Made by a program: the position numbers and the translations under genes
Notes under the pieces: generated by a model
The model's database searches: none
The model's input: only the letters and a program-made list of their open reading frames with translations
Told to the model about the DNA's origin: nothing
Assembly (NCBI GenBank): GCA_964444665.1
Contig: CAYUIE010000004.1
Coordinates: 186,001 to 250,000 of the forward strand
DNA from: CAYZTY01 sp964444665
GTDB taxonomy: Bacteria; Planctomycetota; Phycisphaerae; Sedimentisphaerales; CAYZTY01
Direction: 5' to 3'
DNA: 64,000 nt
Shown: piece by piece, positions 36,084-44,458 of the stretch
Position numbering within the stretch: position 1 is the stretch's first letter
How the letters are laid out: each line of letters starts with the position of its first letter

Positions 36084-37304
36084 CTACGGATTGACACCTT
36101 CAAGCCAGTTCATAGTCAAATCTCGTAAATCATCCAAATTTACTTCACCATCTCCAGTCACGTTAGCTTTCCCGCACCAGTTATTCTGGGGGCCACAGCC
36201 TGTATCCAGCCAGTGAATGGCGAACAAAGCAAAATCAACGAAGTCCACATCATAGTCATTGTCCATATCACCCCGAGGTTGAGCTATCCTATAAATCGCT
36301 TGTCCGAGCATATCTGAGACAAACAGCGACTTTCTATCATTAGAAAATACTAGACCATCAGGGCTTGGAAATGTAGGAACTGCACCACCACTTGCCGAAG
36401 CACCAATAAATCCCCTGGCAAATTCGGTAACTATTCCCGTCGGTGTTATCCGAAATAAGGAAATCCCAGTGGACACCCTCGCGGAAACATACATGTTTTC
36501 TCCAAAGGGCCCAAGTGGCGAAAAGGCAATAGCCGCGTAGCGACATGGGGCTGCAAAACTCGGAATTGAGACAAATGTCGTGAACTCTCCATTTGAATCG
36601 ACTGTGGACAAAGCCCCACTTTGTCCATCCAAAACGAAAAGGCCGTTACCAAATGCCCCGCCAGGCCCGAAGGCGATTGTTGTGTGTCCTGAAAAGCCGA
36701 CAAAGGTACTACGCGCGCCCGCCGGCGATACCAAGGCGATATCGTAGGGAGGGTCTCCCGTATTTGAGACGAAAAGGTCCGTACCGAAAGCACCTCCTGG
36801 CCCAAAGGCAATTCCATCTGGTTCGCTGAGAACTATCGGAGGAGGTGGAGGTGTAAGAAAACATTCGCCATTGGCGTCTGGATTCGGTTCGAGAAATACA
36901 ATGGAACCGCCATAGTCACCATACTGACCACCATCCCGATTGTTGGAACTTATGTAGAGATTTTCAGTAAAGGGCGTCCCGGGGCCGAAAACCATCCATA
37001 CCGGATCTGATTCTGCTGGGAGATTATAGAAGGTCGTAACCTGACGGGTTGTAAGGTCAACTCGAAGAATAGGGTCTGGAGGACCGGTGCCTGGGAAAAG
37101 TCGCAGATCTGCGCTGGAGACGTATAGAAAATTGCCAAATGGACTATTAGGGGGCGGAATCTCTAGCGCAAGTGGGAAATTTACGTCAGCAAACTTTTCT
37201 ATGTAAAAGTTCGGGTCCAGGACAACCGGATCGCCTTGAGCAACTGCCGAAAGAAAAAACATCAAAGCAAGTCCAATCTGTATAGAGAAAACATAGCTTT
37301 TCAT
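36084..37304 (-). CDS. Secreted beta-propeller protein with dockerin-like C terminus
   Basis: Signal peptide (residues 1-24, cut near AVAQG). About six repeats share a pattern such as AFGPGGAFGTDLFVS or AFSPLGPFGENMYVS, spaced about 50 residues, which suggests an NHL/SMP-30-like propeller. The last 60 residues hold two Asp-rich loops (DMDNDYDVDFVDF and VTGDGEVNLDDL), each followed by a Trp-Leu element, like dockerin or EF-hand calcium modules of Planctomycetota. Good ribosome site (GGAGGT) before the ATG. A calcium-dependent cell-surface or matrix role is likely; ligand unknown. Confidence 0.8.
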   Translation of the reverse strand: MKSYVFSIQIGLALMFFLSAVAQGDPVVLDPNFYIEKFADVNFPLALEIPPPNSPFGNFLYVSSADLRLFPGTGPPDPILRVDLTTRQVTTFYNLPAESDPVWMVFGPGTPFTENLYISSNNRDGGQYGDYGGSIVFLEPNPDANGECFLTPPPPPIVLSEPDGIAFGPGGAFGTDLFVSNTGDPPYDIALVSPAGARSTFVGFSGHTTIAFGPGGAFGNGLFVLDGQSGALSTVDSNGEFTTFVSIPSFAAPCRYAAIAFSPLGPFGENMYVSARVSTGISLFRITPTGIVTEFARGFIGASASGGAVPTFPSPDGLVFSNDRKSLFVSDMLGQAIYRIAQPRGDMDNDYDVDFVDFALFAIHWLDTGCGPQNNWCGKANVTGDGEVNLDDLRDLTMNWLEGVNP

Positions 37305-37404
37305 TTTTTTACCTCCGTTTTAGTTTGCATTGTACAATTATTAACAATAAATATATTGTGATATTTTTCAAGGGAAAAGGGCAGAAAAAAACAGAGATAA
37401 AGTG

Positions 37405-37426
37405 CATTCCCGCTTGTTCGGGAATG
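37405..37426. repeat. REP-like palindrome
   Basis: CATTCCCG, six bases, CGGGAATG, followed by ACA. It resembles dispersed intergenic palindromes found in many genomes and shares its tail with 9625-9655. Confidence 0.5.
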
Positions 37427-37533
37427 ACAATCACTCCCGTTTCCTTGTCAACAGGCGTAAAAATCACACTTTCACTTCCAGCCAAAGCGCCGTATAATCT
37501 TCAATAATAATCAATAATCGATAATCAATTACT

Positions 37534-38580
37534 ATGAGCTATTTCAGGGACAATGTAGAAAAAGCCATTGGTTACATACCGGGCCTGCAGCCGGACAAGC
37601 TCGATATTGTCAAGCTTAACACCAACGAAAATCCCTATCCGCCCTCGCCGGCCGTGCTGGAGGTAATTCGCAATATATCAGCGGAGCAAATTCGCCGATA
37701 TCCTCAGCCGCAAGCCAACAATTTTCGCAAAGCAGCCGCGCAAGTCTTTAAGATATCCGCCGAGAACATAATTTGCACCAACGGCGGCGACGAGTTGTTA
37801 AGTATCGCCATTCGTGCCTTCTGCGACGAGAATCGACCACTCGCTTATCCGGTGCCGACTTATTCGCTATATCCGGTCCTGGCCGAGCTGCATAACTGCC
37901 CTACCATCGAAATCGCCTTCGATGAAGAATACAACCTGCCGGCCAAACTGGCCAAAACCGGTTCGGCCCTGACCATCGTCTGCAATCCGAACGCGCCCAG
38001 CGGCTCGTTCATAAGCCCGGATGAACTGGCATCCTTAGCTGATGAAATCTCCGGCGTACTGCTAATCGACGAAGCATACGTCGATTTCGCTAAAGACAAC
38101 TGCCTTGGTCTGCTCGCGAAGTTCGACAATGTTATTATCCTTCGTACATTAAGTAAGGGTTATTCGCTCGCGGGCATCCGGTTCGGATTTGCCTTTGCGC
38201 ATCGCCGGCTAATCGAAGGGCTGCTGAAGCTGAAGGATTCTTACAATGTTGACGCTATTGCCAACGAAGCGGCCGCCGCGGCCATCCAGGACCAGGTTTA
38301 TTTTCGAAACACGGTTGAAAAAATAAAAGCCAGACGCAAAAAACTGACTGAACAACTAAAAGCACTTGGCTTTGACGTGCCCGACAGCCAGGCCAACTTC
38401 CTGTTGGCTAAATACGATGGCACCGATGCCCTGCATCTTTACGAAAAACTCGTCAAGCGTGGAATTTACATAAGATATTTTGCGTATCCAGGCCTTAAGG
38501 ACAAACTGCGAATCACTGTCGGAACGCCGGAGCAGAATGATAAACTGATTAGCGCTCTCAAAGAAATATTATCGAAATAA
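37534..38580 (+). CDS. hisC: Histidinol-phosphate aminotransferase
   Basis: Fold type I PLP enzyme of histidine synthesis. 348 residues. Lys208 in RTLSKGYSLAG is the PLP lysine; NPNAPSG (151-157) and DEAYVDF (179-185) complete the pocket. The N-terminal LNTNENPYPPSP is typical for HisC. No ribosome site is evident before the ATG. hisB and ispF follow closely. Confidence 0.94.
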   Translation: MSYFRDNVEKAIGYIPGLQPDKLDIVKLNTNENPYPPSPAVLEVIRNISAEQIRRYPQPQANNFRKAAAQVFKISAENIICTNGGDELLSIAIRAFCDENRPLAYPVPTYSLYPVLAELHNCPTIEIAFDEEYNLPAKLAKTGSALTIVCNPNAPSGSFISPDELASLADEISGVLLIDEAYVDFAKDNCLGLLAKFDNVIILRTLSKGYSLAGIRFGFAFAHRRLIEGLLKLKDSYNVDAIANEAAAAAIQDQVYFRNTVEKIKARRKKLTEQLKALGFDVPDSQANFLLAKYDGTDALHLYEKLVKRGIYIRYFAYPGLKDKLRITVGTPEQNDKLISALKEILSK

Positions 38581-38592
38581 GGATGTACTGTT

Positions 38593-39195
38593 ATGAAAAA
38601 AAGGATTAATAACCCGCCCCGGAAGGCAAAAATCGAACGTAAGACCGCAGAAACTGACATCAAACTCGAGCTTAACCTCGACGGCATCGGCAAATATGAC
38701 ATCGATACGGGCATCGGCTTTCTCGACCATATGCTGAGCCACCTGAGCAAACACAGCAGGATGGACCTGAGCGTCAAGGCCAAAGGCGATTTGCAGGTTG
38801 ATGCGCACCACACTGTTGAAGACGTCGCGATATGCCTCGGCAGCGCCCTCGCTGAGGCGCTTGGTAACAAAAAAGGCATCGCAAGATATGGCCAAAGCTC
38901 GGTCCCGATGGAAGACGCGCTTGCCAATGTTGCCGTTGACCTGTCCGGCCGGCCTTATTGCGTATATAGCGTCGATTACCGAACGGACAAAATCGGCGAC
39001 TTCGACGTCGAGTGTATCGAAGAGATGCTGCGGAGTTTTACAAATAACGGCAGGTTTAACCTGCACATAAATGTTCCTTACGGCGTGAACAGCCACCATA
39101 TCGCCGAGGCGATTTTCAAGGCTCTCGGCCAGGCACTCGCCGACGCCGTCAAAATCGTCGGCAAAGAGCTACCAAGCACGAAGGGGACGCTGTGA
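38593..39195 (+). CDS. hisB: Imidazoleglycerol-phosphate dehydratase
   Basis: Dehydrates imidazole glycerol phosphate in histidine synthesis. 200 residues, single-domain form without the phosphatase half. Metal motifs DHMLSHLSKH and DAHHTVEDV in the first half and HHIAEA in the second half (pseudo-repeat). An AAGGATG site precedes the ATG. Its stop overlaps the GTG start of ispF by 4 bases. Confidence 0.96.
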   Translation: MKKRINNPPRKAKIERKTAETDIKLELNLDGIGKYDIDTGIGFLDHMLSHLSKHSRMDLSVKAKGDLQVDAHHTVEDVAICLGSALAEALGNKKGIARYGQSSVPMEDALANVAVDLSGRPYCVYSVDYRTDKIGDFDVECIEEMLRSFTNNGRFNLHINVPYGVNSHHIAEAIFKALGQALADAVKIVGKELPSTKGTL

Positions 39196-39704
39196 GCATA
39201 GAGGTACAATACGAATATCGAACCGGCATCGGCAGCGACATTCACAGGCTGGTAGTGGGACGAAAACTTATGCTCGGCGGTGTCTATGTCCCGCACTCTC
39301 TGGGCCTGGCTGGGCACAGTGATGGCGACGTGGCTCTGCATGCGGTTATTGACGCGATACTCGGTGCGGCGGCAATGGGCGACATCGGCACCCATTTCCC
39401 TGACACCGACCCGGACTTCGAGGACATAAACAGCAAAGAATTCTTGCTTGTCATAAAAGAAAAAATCACCAAAAAAAGATGGGAAGTAGTGAATGTTGAC
39501 CTGATAATTCACGCCGAGCAGCCGAAACTCGGACAACTTAAAGGGCAGATGAAAAGATGCATAGCAGGTCTTTTGGGAATTGACTTTGCGGTAGTGAACA
39601 TCAAGGCCAAGACCAATGAAGGCTTAGGCGAAATCGGCGCAGGCCAGGCGATTGCCGCCACCGCCGCCGTACTGTTGAAAAGACAAATTAAAAGAATCAT
39701 ATAA
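39192..39704 (+). CDS. ispF: 2-C-methyl-D-erythritol 2,4-cyclodiphosphate synthase
   Basis: MEP-pathway enzyme of isoprenoid precursor synthesis. Metal ligands in GSDIHRL (Asp, His) and HSDGD, and the FPDTDP segment, are visible. The GTG start overlaps the hisB stop (GTGA), showing translational coupling. 170 residues, slightly longer than usual at the N terminus. The isoprenoid product feeds uppS (57.5 kb) in the same window. Confidence 0.95.
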   Translation: MSIEVQYEYRTGIGSDIHRLVVGRKLMLGGVYVPHSLGLAGHSDGDVALHAVIDAILGAAAMGDIGTHFPDTDPDFEDINSKEFLLVIKEKITKKRWEVVNVDLIIHAEQPKLGQLKGQMKRCIAGLLGIDFAVVNIKAKTNEGLGEIGAGQAIAATAAVLLKRQIKRII

Positions 39705-39733
39705 ACCGAATTGACACTGTTTTATAAAAAGTT

Positions 39734-40129
39734 ATGAATATTAAAACGTTAAAACACAAGGAGTTATCCGAGAAAATCATAGCCGCGGCATATAACGTCC
39801 ATAAGGAATTAGGAAACGGATTTCTCGAAAAGGTATATAAAAACGCCCTTGCTGTCGAACTGGATGAAGCGGGTTTAAAACATGCTGTCGAAACTCCGCT
39901 AAAAGTGTCATATCACGGCAAGGTTGTCGGTGATTACTTTGCGGATATAATTGTTGAAGATAAAATCATCGTTGAGGTCAAAGCGGTGAGCAAACTGGAA
40001 TCCATACATGAGGTCCAGCTTGTTAATTATCTAAAAGCATCAGGTATAAACGTAGGATTGTTAATAAACTTCGGCCAGTCTGTCGAAGTCAAACGCCGCG
40101 TTTTCGGCTATGATGCAGACACAGATTAA
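39734..40129 (+). CDS. GxxExxY protein, PD-(D/E)XK-like
   Basis: 131 residues. The hallmark is at 29-35 (GNGFLEKVY: Gly29, Glu32, Tyr35). Asp71, Glu81 and Lys83 (DYFADI then VEVKAV) have the spacing of a PD-(D/E)XK nuclease site. Function of the family is not established. Its last codons lie inside a repeat array that continues past the stop. It stands 29 bases after ispF without a clear ribosome site. The next gene encodes a HEPN-like protein. A nuclease role is inference. Confidence 0.82.
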   Translation: MNIKTLKHKELSEKIIAAAYNVHKELGNGFLEKVYKNALAVELDEAGLKHAVETPLKVSYHGKVVGDYFADIIVEDKIIVEVKAVSKLESIHEVQLVNYLKASGINVGLLINFGQSVEVKRRVFGYDADTD

Positions 40130-40208
40130 CGCGGTATTTTTAGACACGGATAAACACAGTTTTTATTAGACACAGATTAACACGGATTAACACTGTTTTT
40201 ATTTTTTT
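40118..40208 (+). repeat. Array of about 10-bp repeats, left block
   Basis: Degenerate units of the type ACACGGATTA / ACACAGATTA occur about six times, separated by T-rich spacers. The first unit lies inside the end of the GxxExxY gene. The reverse complement of this array appears at 41524-41671, on the other side of the HEPN-like gene. Confidence 0.8.
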
Positions 40209-40246
40209 CTAGGAATGTATTAAAGTAATATTGGCAGTACCCAAAA

Positions 40247-41440
40247 ATGCCTGAAACTTATACCATATTAACGCCACTTCCACAGTTAAATTTGGAAAAG
40301 AAGATACCATGGCCAGACAGAAAAGCCAATTCACTTCCTGCAGTAAGTTTTTGTTTTAGCCCAAAGACTCCACGGTTATATCGAAGTCTTGCGAATCTTG
40401 CGAAGGAACAGAAATGTTCTGACAATGTTATACTACTATTACAGGGAGCCCAGGCTGTTTTTGGGGTGGAAATCCCACATCCTTGGCCTATTAAAGGCTC
40501 CCCTATTGGCTCTGCAGCAATTTACACTACTGTCGGCGACGCAATACTTAGAAGATTATTTGATTGTTTGCTTTTATTCGAATATGTCCCAAAGCCATTT
40601 TGGAGGTCTTTTTGGATTTTAACAAGTGGCCCAGTTCAGAAATTAGATACTAAAAGTCTGCAGTTACTGGAGCCTAATTGGGACTATTATGAACCTGATA
40701 TTAAGTATTCTGAACCGGTGCAGGCGAACATGATGATTTTGAGTTTATACACGTATTGGAGCAGACTATCCCCGATATTGAGGATCAAGCAGCTTAAAAA
40801 TACATTCAATGATAAAAATAAACAAAAAGGATATGTCGCAGCCGGTAATGCAAACACTAAACGAAAGGCAGAAGAATTAGCTACATCAGCTTATGAGGAA
40901 AGGGGGGAAGCTATCCCTATAAAGATAGGTAAAGAACTAGGCGGTAAGTGGTTTTTTGAAGGTTACCACGGTGCTTATCTGAGGGAAATTGCAAAGTTAG
41001 ACCGCAAACTATACAAGGGAGCTTCGGGACAAAGGTTTATCAGAGCTTTTCAACTCTTTACAAATGCATGCAGGCTGGAAAACCCCCACAGATTCGTGGC
41101 TGTTATGTCTTCTCTTGAGACACTGTTTTGCACAACTTCAAAAGAAATTACTTTTCAACTTGCTTCGAGGATAGCATGGTTTTTAACGCCCAACAACTTC
41201 GATAAAAGAAAGAAACTCTTCGCTAACGTCAAGGACTTATATGGTATTCGGTCAAAAATTGTTCACGGTGGCAAATATAGTATTGACAAGATAGAGCACG
41301 CTATAAACGATTTAGAAGATTTAGTTAGAAGTGTATTTAGTAAAATACTGTCGAATGAAAAAGTGTATAATCTATTTTTCAATAAAGACCAAAATCTTTG
41401 CAATGAATATTTGGATGGTTTAAATTTAGGAGAGTCTTAA
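40247..41440 (+). CDS. HEPN (Apea-like) domain protein
   Basis: 397 residues. The C-terminal third is helical and contains LYGIRSKIVHGGKY; Arg335 and His340 form the Rx4H motif of HEPN ribonucleases, in the form seen in Apea-like HEPN domains. The preceding AVMSSLETLF helix also fits. The N-terminal two thirds are not recognised. Codon use is AT-rich compared with neighbours. It is bracketed by inverted arrays of 10-bp repeats and follows the GxxExxY gene, suggesting a transferred unit. HEPN proteins often act as toxins or in defence; that role is inferred. Confidence 0.65.
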   Translation: MPETYTILTPLPQLNLEKKIPWPDRKANSLPAVSFCFSPKTPRLYRSLANLAKEQKCSDNVILLLQGAQAVFGVEIPHPWPIKGSPIGSAAIYTTVGDAILRRLFDCLLLFEYVPKPFWRSFWILTSGPVQKLDTKSLQLLEPNWDYYEPDIKYSEPVQANMMILSLYTYWSRLSPILRIKQLKNTFNDKNKQKGYVAAGNANTKRKAEELATSAYEERGEAIPIKIGKELGGKWFFEGYHGAYLREIAKLDRKLYKGASGQRFIRAFQLFTNACRLENPHRFVAVMSSLETLFCTTSKEITFQLASRIAWFLTPNNFDKRKKLFANVKDLYGIRSKIVHGGKYSIDKIEHAINDLEDLVRSVFSKILSNEKVYNLFFNKDQNLCNEYLDGLNLGES

Positions 41441-41523
41441 AATGACGGGAAAGATTAACCTTCGAGGGACAAAAAGCTTCTTTATAGCACAGTGTTCACT
41501 TGTGTTTAACTTGAAAAGATGAG

Positions 41524-41671
41524 ACAGTGTTAATCCGTGTAAATCCGTGTCTAAAAAATACAGTGTTAATCCGTGTAAATTTATGCCATAGGTATCCGTG
41601 TCTGATTTTTAAAAATACCGTGTAAATCGGTGTTAATCCGTGTCTAATAAAAAACAGTGTAAATCAGTGTC
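41524..41671 (-). repeat. Array of about 10-bp repeats, right block (inverted)
   Basis: Units TAATCCGTGT / AAATCCGTGT occur about eight times in clusters, separated by A-rich spacers, in the opposite orientation to the left block at 40118-40208. The array ends 12 bases before the cysS start codon and so forms the cysS leader. Confidence 0.8.
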
Positions 41672-41683
41672 GGGAAAAAATCG

Positions 41684-43159
41684 ATGACCTTACAGCTTTA
41701 CAATACACTTACAAGAAAAAAACAGCCCTTTGAACCTTTGGAAGAAGGCCGGGCCGGAATATATGTCTGCGGGCCGACCGTTTACGGCCACGCGCACTTA
41801 GGGCACGCCAAGAGCTATATCAGCTTTGACATACTGGTCCGCTATCTGCGTTATTCAGGCTATGCCGTAACATACGTACAAAATATAACCGACGTCGGCC
41901 ACCTGACCGACGACGCCGACGAGGGCGAGGACAAAATCGCAAAGGCGGCAGCTAAAGAGAAAAAACACCCGATGGCACTTGCAGAGGAATATACCCGCAG
42001 CTACTTCGAGGATATGGACAAACTAAACTGTCTGCGGCCGGATATAAGCCCACGAGCATCAGGCCATATCCCGGAACAAATCGAGCTTGTCGAAAAGCTG
42101 GTTGCCAAAGGTTTCGCCTACGAGGTCAACGGCTCGGTATATTTTGACGTTTCGAAATTCAAGGATTACGGCAAGCTATCAGGAAGGAACGTGGAGGAAA
42201 TGCTCGCGGGCGCGCGGGTGGAGGTCTCGCAGGAAAAGAAACACCCCGCCGATTTTGCACTATGGAAAAAGGCCGAGCCGAACCACATTATGCAGTGGCG
42301 AAGCCCCTGGGGAATGGGCTTTCCCGGCTGGCACCTTGAGTGCTCGGTTATGAGTACAAAGTATCTCGGCCAGCCGTTCGATATCCACGGCGGCGGAATC
42401 GAGAACCAGTTCCCGCACCACGAGTGCGAAATCGCCCAGTCCCAGGCGGCCAACGACGCGCAGTTTACCAAATACTGGCTGCATAATAATATGGTCACTG
42501 TTGAAGGCCAAAAAATGGGTAAGAGCCTGAACAACTTCATAACACTTAAGCAGGCCTTTAGCGGAAAGCACGAAAGATTAAGCCGGGCATACGAGCCGCT
42601 GGCGATAAGGCAATTGGTTCTTAACAGCCATTACAGAAGCCCGCTCGATTTCTCCGACGCCGCCCTGCACGCCGCCCAAAGTGGATACGATAAAATAAAA
42701 AAAACGGTGATAAACGTCAGGCAAAAAGTCTCTCAATTGCCTGAGGGAAAGCTCAACGAGCGGATACAGATGCAGCTTGCTGATTTTACCAAAAAGTTCG
42801 AAGAGGCAATGAACGATGATTTGAACACGGCGGTGGCCCTGTCGGTTATTTTTGACCTGGTTCGCCTGGCAAATAGCGTGCTCGAAAATCCCAAAACTAC
42901 CCAAGATACGCTAAAAGAAATTGATAGCTTATTCAGAAAGCTGGGTGGAGACTGTCTGGGTATAGTAAAAGAAGATTACCTGCAGACCGCTCCGGATACT
43001 AAAATGATAGATTCCATTGTCAAAATTTTAATTGAGCAGAGAAACGAGGCGCGGAGGAAAAAGGATTTTGCAGCGGCGGACCAAATGCGCGATTTATTAG
43101 ATAAACACGGCATCGTGCTGGAGGACAAACCGGGCGAGACCGTTTGGAGATTCAAATGA
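41684..43159 (+). CDS. cysS: Cysteinyl-tRNA synthetase
   Basis: Class I synthetase for Cys. 491 residues. Zinc and HIGH region YVCGPTVYGHAHLGHAKS, KMSKS-type loop KMGKSLNN, zinc His/Cys in the GGGIENQFPHHECE region. GGGAA precedes the ATG. The leader consists of the repeat array at 41524-41671. Its stop overlaps the ruvC start (ATGA). Confidence 0.96.
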   Translation: MTLQLYNTLTRKKQPFEPLEEGRAGIYVCGPTVYGHAHLGHAKSYISFDILVRYLRYSGYAVTYVQNITDVGHLTDDADEGEDKIAKAAAKEKKHPMALAEEYTRSYFEDMDKLNCLRPDISPRASGHIPEQIELVEKLVAKGFAYEVNGSVYFDVSKFKDYGKLSGRNVEEMLAGARVEVSQEKKHPADFALWKKAEPNHIMQWRSPWGMGFPGWHLECSVMSTKYLGQPFDIHGGGIENQFPHHECEIAQSQAANDAQFTKYWLHNNMVTVEGQKMGKSLNNFITLKQAFSGKHERLSRAYEPLAIRQLVLNSHYRSPLDFSDAALHAAQSGYDKIKKTVINVRQKVSQLPEGKLNERIQMQLADFTKKFEEAMNDDLNTAVALSVIFDLVRLANSVLENPKTTQDTLKEIDSLFRKLGGDCLGIVKEDYLQTAPDTKMIDSIVKILIEQRNEARRKKDFAAADQMRDLLDKHGIVLEDKPGETVWRFK

Positions 43160-43626
43160 GGATTCTCGGCATTGACCCAGGCTTGCAGGTATGCGGTTAT
43201 GCCGTACTGGATAAAAACCGGAGTGCAGAGAAGCTTCTCGAGGCCGGCCTTGTCCGGACGGACTCCTCGGCGTCCATAGCGCTTCGGCTTAACCAGGTTG
43301 CAAAGGACTTTCAGGCGTTAATAAAAAAGTTCTCGCCCGGCCTGGTCGCGGTCGAAGAGCTGTATTCACATTACGCTCATCCGAAAACGGCGATATTGAT
43401 GGGACACGCCAGAGGAGTTATACTGCAGGCCGCAGCGGCTGCGGAAATTGAGGTCAGGAGTTTCTCGGCAACCCGCATAAAAAAAGCGGTAACCGGCAAC
43501 GGCAGGGCCTCAAAGATGCAGGTCCAAAGGGCCATAAAGTCGCTGCTGGGACTGCAAAAGCTGCCGGCCCCTGCCGACGTCGCCGATGCAATTGCCGCGG
43601 CACTGTGCTGTGCAAACGAGCTTTAA
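43156..43626 (+). CDS. ruvC: Holliday junction resolvase RuvC
   Basis: Endonuclease that resolves four-way junctions. 156 residues. Acidic residues in GIDPG (Asp7), VEELYSH (Glu about 66) and the C-terminal PADVADAIAAAL. ATG 43156 overlaps the cysS stop; a TTG at 43144 is in frame but GGAG lies between them. It is the first gene of the ruvC-ruvA-ruvB order. Confidence 0.96.
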   Translation: MRILGIDPGLQVCGYAVLDKNRSAEKLLEAGLVRTDSSASIALRLNQVAKDFQALIKKFSPGLVAVEELYSHYAHPKTAILMGHARGVILQAAAAAEIEVRSFSATRIKKAVTGNGRASKMQVQRAIKSLLGLQKLPAPADVADAIAAALCCANEL

Positions 43627-43678
43627 GAAAAAATACTTTATAGCGAAATACGAGATACGAACGACGAGTAACGAGTTT

Positions 43679-44305
43679 ATGATTGCCCAGATTCAGGGAA
43701 AACTGCTTAAAATCGATAAAGAAGCCGTACACGTACAGGTGGGCCCGATTGTCTATGAGTTAATGCTGCCGGGTTACGGTGTGAATGCGCTGGCCGGCAA
43801 AATCGGACAGGATGTTACGCTCTGCACGATGGAATATTACGAAGGAAATCCGGCCGGCGGCAATCTCATACCGAGAATGGTCGGCTTTCTAAGCCCCGGC
43901 GAGAAGGACTTCTTCGCGAAATTTATCAGCGTTAAAGGCATCGGCATAAGAAAGGCCCTGCGCTCGCTGAATATGCCCATTGGAACAATCGCCGAGGCCA
44001 TTGAAAACGGCGATGAGAAGCTTTTGCTTTCACTGCCTGAGGTCGGCAAGCGCCTGGCTCAACAAATCATTGCTGAGCTGAAGGGCAAACTGCAGAGTTT
44101 TGCCTTCGGTGCGGCCCCGGCCGCCACGCAACTCAGATTCGAACGCTTCCAGGCCGAGGCCCTCGAGATCCTGATTGCCTGGGGCGAAAGACGCTCAGAA
44201 GCGATAGATTTAATCAGCCTTGCCTGCGAAAGACATCCGGAAATCAAGTCCGCCGAGCAGCTTGTACCTTTGGCGTACAGAATCAAGCAGGGAATCGAGG
44301 TTTAA
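43679..44305 (+). CDS. ruvA: Holliday junction branch migration protein RuvA
   Basis: DNA-binding tetramer that carries RuvB. 208 residues, starting MIAQIQGKL. N-terminal OB fold, then helix-hairpin-helix motifs (SVKGIGIRKAL and LPEVGKRLAQQI), then a C-terminal RuvB-contact domain. The frame opens at 43586 but the family start is ATG 43679. The last residues GIEV are close to the end of usual RuvA. Confidence 0.94.
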   Translation: MIAQIQGKLLKIDKEAVHVQVGPIVYELMLPGYGVNALAGKIGQDVTLCTMEYYEGNPAGGNLIPRMVGFLSPGEKDFFAKFISVKGIGIRKALRSLNMPIGTIAEAIENGDEKLLLSLPEVGKRLAQQIIAELKGKLQSFAFGAAPAATQLRFERFQAEALEILIAWGERRSEAIDLISLACERHPEIKSAEQLVPLAYRIKQGIEV

Positions 44306-44338
44306 AGATAGTTAATAGTTTTGAGTTGATAGTTCGTA

Positions 44339-44433
44339 GTACGGGCTTCCAGCCCGTGAAGACACGATCAGGACTGTCCTGAGCGAACCCGTCCCGAGCA
44401 GGATCAAGGGAGTCGAAGGAATGGCCGTGCCAC
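44339..44433. repeat. Double-hairpin repeat, copy 2, split by another repeat
   Basis: The left half (ACGGGCTTCCAGCCCGTG, 44341-44358) and right end (ATGGCCGTGCCAC, 44421-44433) match the intact copy at 9432-9481. Between them is a foreign segment of about 50 bases with GTCCTGAGCGAA and GAGTCGAAGGA. It lies between ruvA and ruvB. Confidence 0.75.
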
Positions 44434-44458
44434 TGTTGATTTTTTGGACTGTATTATC

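Noticed and set aside
40118..41671. CRISPR array
   Set aside because: Units are only about 10 bp, degenerate, without regular spacers of 30 bp or cas genes.
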